Below, piece after piece: positions 26,048-35,349 of a stretch of DNA of 64,000 bases. Source of the stretch: Gordonia hankookensis (GTDB taxonomy: Bacteria; Actinomycetota; Actinomycetes; Mycobacteriales; Mycobacteriaceae); NCBI RefSeq assembly GCF_014673215.1, contig NZ_JACWMS010000002.1, forward strand, positions 124,001-188,000, written 5' to 3'. Position numbers and translations under genes: made by a program. Positions within the stretch are counted from its first letter, which is position 1. Each line of letters opens with the position of its first letter. The notes below the pieces were generated by a model. That model was not told where the DNA came from, searched no databases, and saw only the letters and a list, made by a program, of their open reading frames with translations.

Positions 26048-27147
26048 CCAGTGATGTGATCGCCCCCGCAGCGGTCTCGGCGCAGGAGCGCGAGGCGCTC
26101 GCCGAGGCCATCCGCGATCTGGTGGCCCGCCGCGCCGACTCCGCGTCCGCCCGAGCGGCGATGCGCGCGACGCCACGCATCGATCGCGGGCTCTGGCAGA
26201 CGTTGTGCGCGGAGATCGGCGTCTCGGCCCTCCCCATCCCGGAAGATGCCGGCGGTGCAGGCGCATCCTTCGCCGAGACAGCGGCCGTTCTCGAGGAACT
26301 GGGCCGATCGCTGAGCCCGGTACCCGTCTTCGCAACGGCGTTGGCCACTGCGGCGATCCTCATCTCCGGCGACGACGAGGCCATTGCGGGGTTGCTGCCG
26401 CCCATCGCGTCCGGCGAGCGCATTGCGACGGTGTGTTGGGCGGGCCGCGACGGATGGGACCGGCCAGGAGTGCACGCCGACGGCGGACTGCTCTCCGGCA
26501 CAGCCGACTACGTGATCGACGGCGAGTCGGCAGATCTCCTGCTCGTCCTCGCCGGCAGTGGCGACGGCACCACCCTGCACGCGGTGGACGCCGACGCCGA
26601 CGGGGTGACGGTCACCCCGCTTCCTGTGGTCGATCCCAGTCGACCCCTCGCGAGGATCGACTTCGACGAGGCACCGGCGGGCACGATCGCGTCGGGCCCG
26701 GACCTGCCCGGCCGGCTACGCACCCACGCACGGGCTCTGCTGGCGGCCGAGCAGGTCGGCGGCGCCGCGGCAGCACTCGACCTCACCGTCGACTACACGA
26801 AGTCTCGCAAGCAGTTCGGTCGGATCATCGGATCCTTCCAGGCGCTGAAGCACCGGATGGCAGACATGTACGCGTCGGTCGAGACCGCTCGGTCGATTTC
26901 CCGGGCTGCCGTGTCGGCGATCGTCACCGGCGATCCCGCCGCCGACGACCTGGCAGCGGCGGCACATGTGTACTGCTCGGAAGCGTTCGCACGTGTCGCC
27001 GGCGAGGGCATCCAGCTCCATGGGGGCATCGGGATCACGGCCGAACACGACATCCAGCTCTACTTCAAGCGCGCGCACGGCAGTGCCCAACTGTTCGGGC
27101 AGCCACACGAGGTGATCGCCGAGCTGAGCCGACGTCTCCTCGCCTGA
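26044..27147 (+). CDS. acyl-CoA dehydrogenase (FadE), subunit 3
   Basis: 367 residues. It has an N-terminal helical domain (QTLCAEIGVSALPIPEDAGG), a middle domain, and a C-terminal domain with SRKQFGRIIGSFQALKHRMAD and LHGGIGITAEHDIQLYFKRA, the latter typical of the FadE18/FadE-beta type. GTG 26044 overlaps the preceding stop (GTGA). It ends the unit; repeats follow. Which of the three chains pair cannot be told from sequence. Confidence 0.88.
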   Translation: MTSDVIAPAAVSAQEREALAEAIRDLVARRADSASARAAMRATPRIDRGLWQTLCAEIGVSALPIPEDAGGAGASFAETAAVLEELGRSLSPVPVFATALATAAILISGDDEAIAGLLPPIASGERIATVCWAGRDGWDRPGVHADGGLLSGTADYVIDGESADLLLVLAGSGDGTTLHAVDADADGVTVTPLPVVDPSRPLARIDFDEAPAGTIASGPDLPGRLRTHARALLAAEQVGGAAAALDLTVDYTKSRKQFGRIIGSFQALKHRMADMYASVETARSISRAAVSAIVTGDPAADDLAAAAHVYCSEAFARVAGEGIQLHGGIGITAEHDIQLYFKRAHGSAQLFGQPHEVIAELSRRLLA

Positions 27148-27178
27148 GACGCCCGCAACCCTGCGAGCAGCCGCCTTC

Positions 27179-27273
27179 GGCTCACGCAGGTCTGCTCGGC
27201 TCACGCGGGTCTGCTCGGTTCACGCGGGTCTGCTCGGCTCACGCAGGTGGTCGACGACCCGCGTGAACCGAGC
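27179..27273. repeat. 19-bp tandem units ending in an imperfect hairpin
   Basis: Units GGYTCACGCRGGTCTGCTC occur at 27179, 27198 and 27217, with a fourth diverging at 27236. The last unit pairs with an inverted copy (27252-27273, CGACGACCCGCGTGAACCGA plus GC); the 22-base arms differ at three positions. The gap 27148-27437 otherwise holds only the operator of the rhamnose operon. The same sequence family recurs at 52969-53018. Confidence 0.85.
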
Positions 27274-27392
27274 GCACCCGCGGTCCGCTGTTCGACCCGC
27301 GACACCCTGCGACCGAGGCCTCCCGACCTCACTTTCTCCGCCCTCGCCTTGACTCCCTCACACCACCGGTCTAGTGTTGCCGCCATCACAAA

Positions 27393-27406
27393 TTGAAACG
27401 TTTCAA
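27393..27406. promoter_or_regulatory. LacI-type operator of rhamnose operon
   Basis: TTGAAACGTTTCAA is a perfect 14-base palindrome with the central CG usual for LacI-family sites. It lies 31 bases upstream of rhaM. The matching regulator is probably the LacI gene at 36.9 kb. Confidence 0.75.
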
Positions 27407-27437
27407 ATCAGTTCGCCCGGAGACCGGAGGAGATGTC

Positions 27438-27797
27438 ATGAGCGACCGACAGCGGGTGTGCTTCCTCTTGCACTTACGTCCCGAGCGGGTCGACGACTAC
27501 CTCGAGGCCCACACCGAGGTCTGGCCCGAGATGCTCGACGCCCTGCGTGCGAGCGGTTGGCACAACTACTCGTTGTTCCTGCGGCCCGAGGACGGCATGG
27601 TGGTCGGCTATCTCGAGACCGACGACTTCGCCGCGGCGACCGCCGCGATGGAGGCCACCGAGATCAACGCGCGCTGGCAGGCCCAGATGTCGGAGTTCTT
27701 CCGCCCGCCGGGCACCCGCCCGGGCGACGACGGAACGCCCGGCGCGAACCCCGACACCATCCGCACCGAGCTCGTGGAGTACTTCCACCTCGCCTGA
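27438..27797 (+). CDS. rhaM: L-rhamnose mutarotase
   Basis: 119 residues, slightly longer than the usual 104-108 of RhaM. It interconverts alpha and beta L-rhamnose. Conserved features are H-x-E-V-W-P-E-M-L, NYSLFL and W-Q-A-Q-M near the C-terminal half. ATG 27438 follows GGAGGAG with good spacing. First gene of the catabolic cluster, just behind the palindromic operator. Confidence 0.9.
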   Translation: MSDRQRVCFLLHLRPERVDDYLEAHTEVWPEMLDALRASGWHNYSLFLRPEDGMVVGYLETDDFAAATAAMEATEINARWQAQMSEFFRPPGTRPGDDGTPGANPDTIRTELVEYFHLA

Positions 27798-27887
27798 CGC
27801 ACCGGACGGGAGCCCGCACATCGACGACACCGGCTTGACCTCCTCGATCTTCACCCTCTGTACTGAGACCCGACGCAAGGAAGCACC

Positions 27888-29252
27888 ATGAAAGTAGGAG
27901 CGCGCTCCACCACCGGCTGGCGGGCGACCATCTCGGTCGCCATGTCGAACTACATCGAAGCCGGCTCCATCATCGCGATCGCGACCAGCCTGACGTTCTG
28001 GCAGGACCAGTTCGGCATCAGCAACTTCGCGGTTGGCCTGCTCGCGGCCTTGAGCGCCAACGCCTTCGGCGCCGCAGTCGGGGCCGCCGTCGGTGGCCCC
28101 CTCTGCGACCGTTTCGGACGTAAGGCGATCTACACCTACGACCTGCTCGTCTACATGGTCGGTGTGCTGCTGGCCGCGTTCGCACTGAACTTCGGCATGC
28201 TCCTCGCCGGCTTCGTCATCACCGGCCTCGCCGTCGGCGCAGGCGTCCCGGCGTCGTGGACCTACATCGCCGAACAGGCGCCATCTGTCGAACGCGCGAA
28301 ACATGTCGGCACGGCACAGCTGGCCTGGTCCGTGGGACCGCTGATCGGTTTCGCCCTCGCCGCGGCACTCGCACCGCTCGGGCTGTGGGGGTCGCGCCTC
28401 ATCTTCCTCCACCTGTTCGTCGTGGCCGCAGTGGTCTGGTGGATTCGTCAGGGTCTGCACGAGTCGAAGATCTGGCAGGACGAGGCTGTCGACGAGACAC
28501 GGCAACTCACCTCGTCGGTCGGCGCACGCGGCGTGAAGGGCCTCTTCGCCAAGAAGGTCAACATCATGACGCTGCTGTTCCTCGGCGGCATCTACCTGTT
28601 CTGGAACACCGTCGCCGGCCAGGCAGGCATCTTCATGCCTCGCGTCTACGAGACCGCAGGTCTCGAGAGCGCCGTCCAGCAGAACCTCCTGCAGGTGCTG
28701 GTCTGGGGTTGCACCGTGCTGGCCACGTACTTCGGTTTCATGCGTTACGCCGACCGTGTCTCGCAGAAGGCCCTCTATGTGTTCGGCGCAGCCCTCGGCA
28801 TCGTCGCGTGGATCGTCCTGGTCGCGTTCACCGACAGCGGCATCGCGACCATGCTGATCTTCGCCATCCTCTGGGGTGTGTCCTCAGGCATCGGCGCTCA
28901 GGCCTTCTACAGCCTGTGGGCCAGTGAGATGTTCGCGACTCCGTACCGGGCCAGCGCCCAGGGCGTCATGTTCTTCGTCTGCCGCTGCGCGACCGGTCTG
29001 CTGAGTTACTTCTTCCCGACGATGCTCGCCGCGACCGGACTCACCACCGTCGGCACCCTCCTCGTCGGCCTGCTCACCATCGCACTGGTCATCGGTGCCA
29101 TCTGGGCGCCCAAGACGCAGGGCAAGACCCTGCAGCAGATCGAGGCCGAGCGCTACGGGGCGCCCGTGTCCCCCGAACTCGTGGAGGATGCCGCGACGGC
29201 ACCGACGACCCGCGACATCTCGGTGGCGGCACCGAGCCGCACCTCCGCCTGA
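27888..29252 (+). CDS. MFS transporter, probable L-rhamnose importer
   Basis: 454 residues with about 12 membrane segments and the MFS sugar-porter loop GGPLCDRFGRKAIY between helices 2 and 3. It sits between rhaM and rhaI, 90 bases after rhaM, so import of rhamnose (proton-coupled) is the likely job. Family membership alone does not fix the substrate. A second operator follows its stop. Confidence 0.85.
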   Translation: MKVGARSTTGWRATISVAMSNYIEAGSIIAIATSLTFWQDQFGISNFAVGLLAALSANAFGAAVGAAVGGPLCDRFGRKAIYTYDLLVYMVGVLLAAFALNFGMLLAGFVITGLAVGAGVPASWTYIAEQAPSVERAKHVGTAQLAWSVGPLIGFALAAALAPLGLWGSRLIFLHLFVVAAVVWWIRQGLHESKIWQDEAVDETRQLTSSVGARGVKGLFAKKVNIMTLLFLGGIYLFWNTVAGQAGIFMPRVYETAGLESAVQQNLLQVLVWGCTVLATYFGFMRYADRVSQKALYVFGAALGIVAWIVLVAFTDSGIATMLIFAILWGVSSGIGAQAFYSLWASEMFATPYRASAQGVMFFVCRCATGLLSYFFPTMLAATGLTTVGTLLVGLLTIALVIGAIWAPKTQGKTLQQIEAERYGAPVSPELVEDAATAPTTRDISVAAPSRTSA

Positions 29253-29261
29253 CCTGCCCGA

Positions 29262-29275
29262 TTGAAACGATTCAC
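29262..29275. promoter_or_regulatory. second LacI-type operator (rhaI promoter)
   Basis: TTGAAACGATTCAC matches the palindrome at 27393 in 12 of 14 positions. It lies in the 93-base gap between the transporter and rhaI, which suggests a second regulated promoter inside the cluster. Confidence 0.6.
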
Positions 29276-29345
29276 ACACCTCCCCGCCGCCGGCGACTCC
29301 CCCGCCACGCCGGCGGCGGGGAACCACAACCGAAAGATGTTCACC

Positions 29346-30506
29346 ATGACCACCTTTGACGAGACGATCCTCGACAACCTCGAGATCGAACTCCCCTCCT
29401 GGGCATTCGGCAACTCCGGCACCCGGTTCAAGGTGTTCGGTACCCCCGGCACCCCACGCACCGTCCACGAGAAGATCGCCGACGCCGCCAAGGTCCACGA
29501 GCTCACCGGCCTGGCACCGGCGGTCGCACTGCACATCCCGTGGGACACCGTCGACGACTACCGCGCACTCGGCGCCTACGCCAAGGATCTCGGCGTCCGC
29601 CTGGGCACGATCAACTCGAACACCTTCCAGGACGACGACTACAAGTTCGGCAGCCTCACGCACACCGACAAGACGGTGCGGCAAAAGGCCATCGACCACC
29701 ACATCGCCTGCATCGACGTGATGAACGAGACCGGTTCGCGCGACCTCAAGATCTGGCTCGCGGACGGTACCAACTACCCGGGGCAGGGCGACATCCGCGG
29801 ACGTCAGGATCGCCTGGCCGAGTCGCTCGCGACCATCTACCAGCACATCGGCGACGATCAGCGACTCGTGTTGGAGTACAAGTTCTTCGAGCCGGCCATG
29901 TACATGACCGACGTCCCTGACTGGGGCACCTCCTACGCGCAGGTGACCGCACTCGGCGAGCGCGCGATGGTCTGCCTCGACACCGGACACCACGCGCCGG
30001 GCACCAACATCGAGTTCATCGTCGCGCAGTTGCTGCGCCTCGGGAAACTCGGCTCGTTCGACTTCAACTCCCGCTTCTATGCCGATGACGACCTGATCGT
30101 CGGCGCCGCGGATCCGTTCCAGCTCTTCCGGATCCTCTTCGAGGTCATCCGCGGCGGAGGGCTCGACACGGGCTCGCCGGTCGCACTGATGCTCGACCAG
30201 TGCCACAACGTCGAGGAGAAGATCCCCGGCCAGATCCGGTCGGTGCTCAACGTCCAGGAGATGACCGCACGCGCGCTCCTTGTCGACACCGACGCGCTGA
30301 CCGCGGCGCAGGAGTCCGGAGACGTACTGGGCGCCAACGCGATCATGATGGACGCCTTCTACACCGACGTCCGCCCGATGCTCGCCGAGCGTCGCGAGGC
30401 ACGCGGCCTGCCCGCCGACCCGATGGCGGCCTACGCGTCGTCCGGACACGCCGCGCGCATCGCCGACGAGCGAATCGGCGGCACGCAGTCCTCCTGGGGC
30501 GCCTGA
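29346..30506 (+). CDS. rhaI: L-rhamnose isomerase
   Basis: 386 residues of the TIM-barrel, metal-dependent RhaI type (as in Pseudomonas stutzeri and B. subtilis-like clusters). It converts L-rhamnose to L-rhamnulose. Metal/substrate-site segments are visible: LEYKFFEPAMY, CLDTGHHAPGTNIE, FDFNSRFYADDDL, MLDQCHNVEEK. ATG 29346 is preferred because its distance from GAAAG is normal; ATG 29337 would add three residues. Confidence 0.92.
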   Translation: MTTFDETILDNLEIELPSWAFGNSGTRFKVFGTPGTPRTVHEKIADAAKVHELTGLAPAVALHIPWDTVDDYRALGAYAKDLGVRLGTINSNTFQDDDYKFGSLTHTDKTVRQKAIDHHIACIDVMNETGSRDLKIWLADGTNYPGQGDIRGRQDRLAESLATIYQHIGDDQRLVLEYKFFEPAMYMTDVPDWGTSYAQVTALGERAMVCLDTGHHAPGTNIEFIVAQLLRLGKLGSFDFNSRFYADDDLIVGAADPFQLFRILFEVIRGGGLDTGSPVALMLDQCHNVEEKIPGQIRSVLNVQEMTARALLVDTDALTAAQESGDVLGANAIMMDAFYTDVRPMLAERREARGLPADPMAAYASSGHAARIADERIGGTQSSWGA

Positions 30507-30552
30507 CCTCCACCCGCCCGACACCGTCTGACACATCGAGGAGAACCCTCCC

Positions 30553-32589
30553 ATGACCAACCCGACAGTTGCCGCGCTGATCGCGCGCTCCAACCGACTC
30601 GGCTCCGATCCGAAGAACACCAACTACGCCGGCGGCAACACCTCCGCCAAGGGCACCGACACCGACCCGGTCACCGGCGAGGACGTGGACCTGCTGTGGG
30701 TCAAGGGTTCCGGGGGCGACCTCGGCACCCTCACCGAGAACGGCCTGGCCGTACTGCGTCTCGACCGCATGCGCGCGCTCGTCGACGTCTACCCCGGCCT
30801 CGACCGCGAGGACGAGATGGTCGCCGCCTTCGACTACTGCCTGCACGGCAAGGGCGGCGCCGCACCGTCGATCGACACCGCCATGCACGGTCTCGTCGAC
30901 GCTGCGCACGTCGACCACCTCCATCCCGACTCCGGCATCGCGATCGCGACGTCGGCCGACGGTGAGGCCTTGACTCAGAAGATCTTCGGCGACCGCGTCG
31001 TGTGGGTTCCGTGGCGTCGTCCCGGCTTCCAGCTCGGTCTCGACATCTCCGCCATCAAGACGGCCAATCCGCAGGCCATCGGCTGCATCCTGGGCGGTCA
31101 CGGCATCACCGCGTGGGGCGACACCTCCGACGAGGCGCAGGCCAACTCGCTGGAGATCATCCAGACCGCCGAGCAGTACATCGCCGCCAACGGCCGCGCA
31201 CAGCCGTTCGGCCAGGAACTCGACGGCTACCGCGCTCTGCCGGCAGACGAGCGTCGGGCGAAGGCGGCCGCGCTGGCGCCGTTCATCCGCGGCCTGGCCT
31301 CGATGGACCGCCCACAGGTCGGGCACTTCACCGACGTCGACCCGGTGCTGGAGTTCCTTGGCGCCGAAGAACATCCGCGTCTGGCCGAACTCGGTACCAG
31401 CTGCCCGGATCATTTCCTGCGCACCAAGGTCAAGCCGCTGGTGCTCGACCTCCCGGCGACCGCATCGGTCGACGACTGCAAGGAACGGCTCGCCGAGCTG
31501 CATGAGGCCTACCGCGCCGACTACCGCGGCTACTACGAACGCCACGCCACCCCCGACAGCCCGGCGATGCGGGGTGCCGACCCCGCGATCGTGCTCGTCC
31601 CCGGGGTCGGGATGTTCAGCTTCGGCAAGGACAAGCAGACCGCTCGAGTGGCAGGCGAGTTCTACCTCAACGCCATCAATGTGATGCGCGGCGCCGAGGC
31701 GGTCTCGACCTATTCCCCGATCGATGAGTCCGAGAAGTTCCGCATCGAGTACTGGGCCCTGGAGGAGGCCAAACTCGCCCGCATGCCGAAGCCGAAACCG
31801 CTCGCCACCCGCATCGCGCTGGTCACCGGCGCGGCATCAGGAATCGGCAAGGCCATCGCGCAGCGGCTGGCCGCCGAAGGTGCCTGCGTCGTGATCGCCG
31901 ACCTCGATGTCGAGAAGGCGCAGGCCGCGGCAGACGAGATCGGTTCCGCCGACGTCGCGATCGGTGTGGCAGCAGATGTCACCGACGAAGCCGCCGTCCA
32001 GGCAGCGATCGAGGCGACCGTCCTCGCGTTCGGCGGCATCGACCTGGTGGTGAACAACGCCGGCCTCTCGCTGTCGAAGTCGTTGCTGGACACCACCGCT
32101 GCCGACTGGGATCTCCAGCACAACGTGATGGCACGAGGTTCGTTCCTGGTGAGCAAGGCCGCGGCACGCGCACTGATCGATCAGAAGCTCGGCGGCGACA
32201 TCCTCTACATCTCGTCGAAGAACTCGGTGTTCGCCGGACCCAACAACATCGCGTACTCGGCCACCAAGGCCGACCAGGCCCACCAGGTGCGGTTGCTGGC
32301 CGCCGAGCTCGGTGAGCACGGCGTCAAGGTCAACGGCATCAATCCCGATGGCGTGGTGCGTGGATCGGGCATCTTCGCCGGCGGCTGGGGCGCACAACGT
32401 GCCGCGGTCTACGGCGTCGATGAGAAGGATCTTGGGAAGTTCTACGCGCAGCGCACCCTCCTGAAGCGGGAGGTGTTGCCGGAGAACATCGCCAATGCCG
32501 CATTCGCCCTCTGTACCTCCGACTTCTCCCACACCACCGGTCTGCACGTGCCGGTGGACGCGGGGGTCGCCGCAGCGTTCCTCCGATGA
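30553..32589 (+). CDS. rhaEW: bifunctional rhamnulose-1-phosphate aldolase/lactaldehyde dehydrogenase
   Basis: 678 residues in two parts. Residues 1-about 410 are a class II aldolase/adducin domain (metal site around HVDHLHPDSG) that splits rhamnulose-1-phosphate into dihydroxyacetone phosphate and L-lactaldehyde. Residues about 420-678 are an SDR domain (VTGAASGIGKAIA, then YSATK) that oxidises lactaldehyde to lactate. This fusion is known from Bacillus and actinobacterial rhamnose clusters. The stop overlaps rhaB by four bases. Confidence 0.92.
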   Translation: MTNPTVAALIARSNRLGSDPKNTNYAGGNTSAKGTDTDPVTGEDVDLLWVKGSGGDLGTLTENGLAVLRLDRMRALVDVYPGLDREDEMVAAFDYCLHGKGGAAPSIDTAMHGLVDAAHVDHLHPDSGIAIATSADGEALTQKIFGDRVVWVPWRRPGFQLGLDISAIKTANPQAIGCILGGHGITAWGDTSDEAQANSLEIIQTAEQYIAANGRAQPFGQELDGYRALPADERRAKAAALAPFIRGLASMDRPQVGHFTDVDPVLEFLGAEEHPRLAELGTSCPDHFLRTKVKPLVLDLPATASVDDCKERLAELHEAYRADYRGYYERHATPDSPAMRGADPAIVLVPGVGMFSFGKDKQTARVAGEFYLNAINVMRGAEAVSTYSPIDESEKFRIEYWALEEAKLARMPKPKPLATRIALVTGAASGIGKAIAQRLAAEGACVVIADLDVEKAQAAADEIGSADVAIGVAADVTDEAAVQAAIEATVLAFGGIDLVVNNAGLSLSKSLLDTTAADWDLQHNVMARGSFLVSKAAARALIDQKLGGDILYISSKNSVFAGPNNIAYSATKADQAHQVRLLAAELGEHGVKVNGINPDGVVRGSGIFAGGWGAQRAAVYGVDEKDLGKFYAQRTLLKREVLPENIANAAFALCTSDFSHTTGLHVPVDAGVAAAFLR

Positions 32590-34073
32590 GCAGCTCGTCA
32601 CGGTCCGCCCAGGTCGCCGCGATCGACCTGGGCGCGACCAGCGGACGCGTGATGCTCGCCGACATCTCGCAGGGTCGGCTGGAACTCGAACAGGTCGCGC
32701 GATTCGACAACGGTCCGGTCCACATCTGGAACGGGAATCGCACGGCGCTGCACTGGGATCTGCCCGGCCTGTTCCGCGACGCCTGTGCCGGGCTCGCGGA
32801 GGCAGGCCGTCAGTCCGACAACCTGGTCGGTATCGGCGTCGACTCGTGGGCCGTCGACTATGCACTCCTGCGTGAGGGCCGGATGCTGGGTCTTCCGCAT
32901 CACTATCGCGACGCGCGGACCACCGGCGGCGTCGAGGCGGTACACGCCGAACTCGCCCCGGTCGACCTGTATCTCCGTAACGGCTTGCAGTTCCTCCCCT
33001 TCACCACCGTCTACCAACTGGCGGCGGAGAAGCGGGACGGTCTGCTCGACGACGCCGACAGCGCCCTGCTGATCCCCGATCTGATCACCTATTGGCTCAC
33101 GGGCAGACGTGGAACCGAACGCACCAACGCGTCGACCACGGGCCTGCTCGGGATCAACGGCGAGTGGGATCTCGCGATGATGGAACGGCTCTCCCTACCC
33201 GTCGGTTTGTTCCCCGACATCGTCGAGACCGGGACCGATCAGGGCCCACTGCTCACCGATGTCGCCGATCGCCTCGGCCTCGTCGAGCGTCCGCACGTCA
33301 CCGCGGTCGCCTCCCATGACACCGCATCCGCGGTGGCCGCGATCCCGATGGATCCGTCGTCGGCGGCGTACATCTCGTGCGGCACCTGGGGTCTCGTGGG
33401 TGTGGAGCTCGAGGCACCGGAGGTCTCCCGGGCCGGCTGGAAGGCCGACTTCACCAACGAAGTCGGTGCCGACGGCCGAATCCGCTACCTGCACAACGTG
33501 ATGGGATTGTGGTTGCTCAGCGAGACGGTCCGGCAGTATCAGCGCGACGGCTACCGTGCCGATCTCGCGGAGCTGCTGGCCCAGGCAGCCGAGGTCACCC
33601 CTGGGTTCGAGGTCTTCGACACCGACGACGCGCGGTTCCTCCCACCGGGAGACATGCCGGGCCGCATCCGCGACTGGTACGACGAGCGGGGCATGCGACC
33701 ACCGATGACGCGTCCGGAGATGGTGCGCGCCATCGTCGAGAGCCTCGCCGCCGCGTTCGCCCATAGCGTGCGCACCGCAGCCGAGCTGTCGAGAAAGGAT
33801 GTCCGCACCGTGCACATCGTCGGCGGCGGTTCGCAGAACCGACTGCTGTGCCAGCTCACCGCCGACCGGCTGGGCCTGCCCGTCCAGGCCGGGCCGGTGG
33901 AGGCGACCGCGCTGGGCAACGTGCTGATCACCGCACGAGCCCACGATCTGATCGATGGCGATCTGGAGGCGATGCGGACCATCGTCGCCGACCGGTTCCC
34001 GCCGCAACACTATGCACCCCGACGTTCCCACAGCGTGCGTCACCACGCTGCGGTCGGAGCAGGAAAGGCATGA
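32586..34073 (+). CDS. rhaB: rhamnulokinase
   Basis: 495 residues of the FGGY kinase family. The N-terminal phosphate-1 motif is [14 protein letters not shown]. Substrate-side segments include [14 protein letters not shown], and the C-terminal ATP-side motif is [18 protein letters not shown]. It phosphorylates L-rhamnulose. ATGA overlaps at both ends couple it to the aldolase and to lldD. Confidence 0.93.
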   Translation: MSSSSRSAQVAAIDLGATSGRVMLADISQGRLELEQVARFDNGPVHIWNGNRTALHWDLPGLFRDACAGLAEAGRQSDNLVGIGVDSWAVDYALLREGRMLGLPHHYRDARTTGGVEAVHAELAPVDLYLRNGLQFLPFTTVYQLAAEKRDGLLDDADSALLIPDLITYWLTGRRGTERTNASTTGLLGINGEWDLAMMERLSLPVGLFPDIVETGTDQGPLLTDVADRLGLVERPHVTAVASHDTASAVAAIPMDPSSAAYISCGTWGLVGVELEAPEVSRAGWKADFTNEVGADGRIRYLHNVMGLWLLSETVRQYQRDGYRADLAELLAQAAEVTPGFEVFDTDDARFLPPGDMPGRIRDWYDERGMRPPMTRPEMVRAIVESLAAAFAHSVRTAAELSRKDVRTVHIVGGGSQNRLLCQLTADRLGLPVQAGPVEATALGNVLITARAHDLIDGDLEAMRTIVADRFPPQHYAPRRSHSVRHHAAVGAGKA

Positions 34074-35341
34074 CCATGCAGGGCAGTTCCCCCATGAGGC
34101 GCCGAGTTCCCAAGCCTCGCGATCTCGCACCGTTGATGCAGTTCAAGAAGCCGCAGTTCGACGCCAAGAGGCGTCGGCTCGACGCGGCGTTGACCATCGA
34201 GGACCTCCGCACGATCGCCAAGAGACGGACGCCGAAGGCCGCGTTCGACTACACCGACGGTTCGGCCGAGGCCGAGTTGTCGATCGCCCGGGCCCGTCAG
34301 GCGTTCAGCGACATCGAGTTCCATCCGGCGATCCTGCGAGACGTCTCCAAGGTCGACACGAGCTGCACCGTCCTCGGTGATCGGTCGGAGCTGCCGTTCG
34401 GTATCGCTCCCACCGGTTTCACCCGGATGATGCAGACCGAGGGGGAATACGCCGGGGCGCGCGCTGCCGCACGCGCAGGCATTCCGTTCTCGTTGTCGAC
34501 GATGGGCACCGCGTCGATCGAGGACGTCAAGAGCGCCAATCCGCACGGCCGCAACTGGTTCCAGCTCTACATGTGGAAGGACCGCGAACGGTCCATGGCA
34601 CTGGTCGACCGCGCCGCCGCAGCCGGCTACGACACGCTTCTGGTGACCGTCGACGTTCCCGTCGCCGGAGCACGCCTGCGCGACAAGCGCAACGGCATGT
34701 CGATCCCGCCTGCCCTCACCGCCAAGACCGTGGTCAACGCATTGCCGCGCCCGCAGTGGTGGATCGACTTCCTCACCACCGAGCCGTTGGCGTTCGCGTC
34801 GCTGGACCGGTGGTCGGGAACAGTCGCCGAACTGCTGGACACCATGTTCGACCCCACTGTCACCTTCGACGACCTGGCGTGGATCAAGTCGCAGTGGCCG
34901 GGCAAGCTGGTGGTCAAGGGCATCCAGACTGTCGAAGATGCCAAGGCCGTCACCGAGCTGGGTGTCGACGGCATCGTGCTGTCGAATCACGGTGGGCGTC
35001 AGCTCGATCGGGCACCGATACCGTTCCATCTGCTGCCCGACGTCGCACGCGAGGTCGGCGAGCGAACCGAGATCATCCTCGACACCGGCATCTCCTCGGG
35101 CGCCGACATCGTCGCGGCCCTCGCCCTCGGTGCCGACTTCACCCTGGTCGGGCGTGCCTACCTCTACGGCCTGATGGCCGGTGGTGAGGCAGGCGTCGAC
35201 CGGATGATCGAGATCCTCTCCGAGCAGATCGCACGCACCATGCGCCTTCTCGGTGTCGCCTCGCTCGAGGAACTGACACCGGCTCACGTGACGCAGTTGG
35301 AGCGGTTGGTACCGCGGTCCCGACCTGTGGCGCCCGGATAG
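34070..35341 (+). CDS. lldD: FMN-dependent alpha-hydroxy-acid (L-lactate) dehydrogenase
   Basis: 423 residues of the glycolate oxidase/L-lactate dehydrogenase TIM-barrel family, close in length to mycobacterial LldD2 (about 414). FMN and catalytic segments: [31 protein letters not shown], and [10 protein letters not shown] with the catalytic His. Overlapping the rhaB stop, it belongs to the rhamnose operon and would turn the L-lactate from lactaldehyde into pyruvate. It lacks a membrane segment; electrons go to an unknown acceptor. Confidence 0.88.
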   Translation: MTMQGSSPMRRRVPKPRDLAPLMQFKKPQFDAKRRRLDAALTIEDLRTIAKRRTPKAAFDYTDGSAEAELSIARARQAFSDIEFHPAILRDVSKVDTSCTVLGDRSELPFGIAPTGFTRMMQTEGEYAGARAAARAGIPFSLSTMGTASIEDVKSANPHGRNWFQLYMWKDRERSMALVDRAAAAGYDTLLVTVDVPVAGARLRDKRNGMSIPPALTAKTVVNALPRPQWWIDFLTTEPLAFASLDRWSGTVAELLDTMFDPTVTFDDLAWIKSQWPGKLVVKGIQTVEDAKAVTELGVDGIVLSNHGGRQLDRAPIPFHLLPDVAREVGERTEIILDTGISSGADIVAALALGADFTLVGRAYLYGLMAGGEAGVDRMIEILSEQIARTMRLLGVASLEELTPAHVTQLERLVPRSRPVAPG

Positions 35342-35349
35342 CGACGAAG

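Noticed and set aside
28884..30623. 579-residue minus-strand frame opposite rhaI
   Set aside because: Shadow of rhaI and its neighbours; no start site, no domain.
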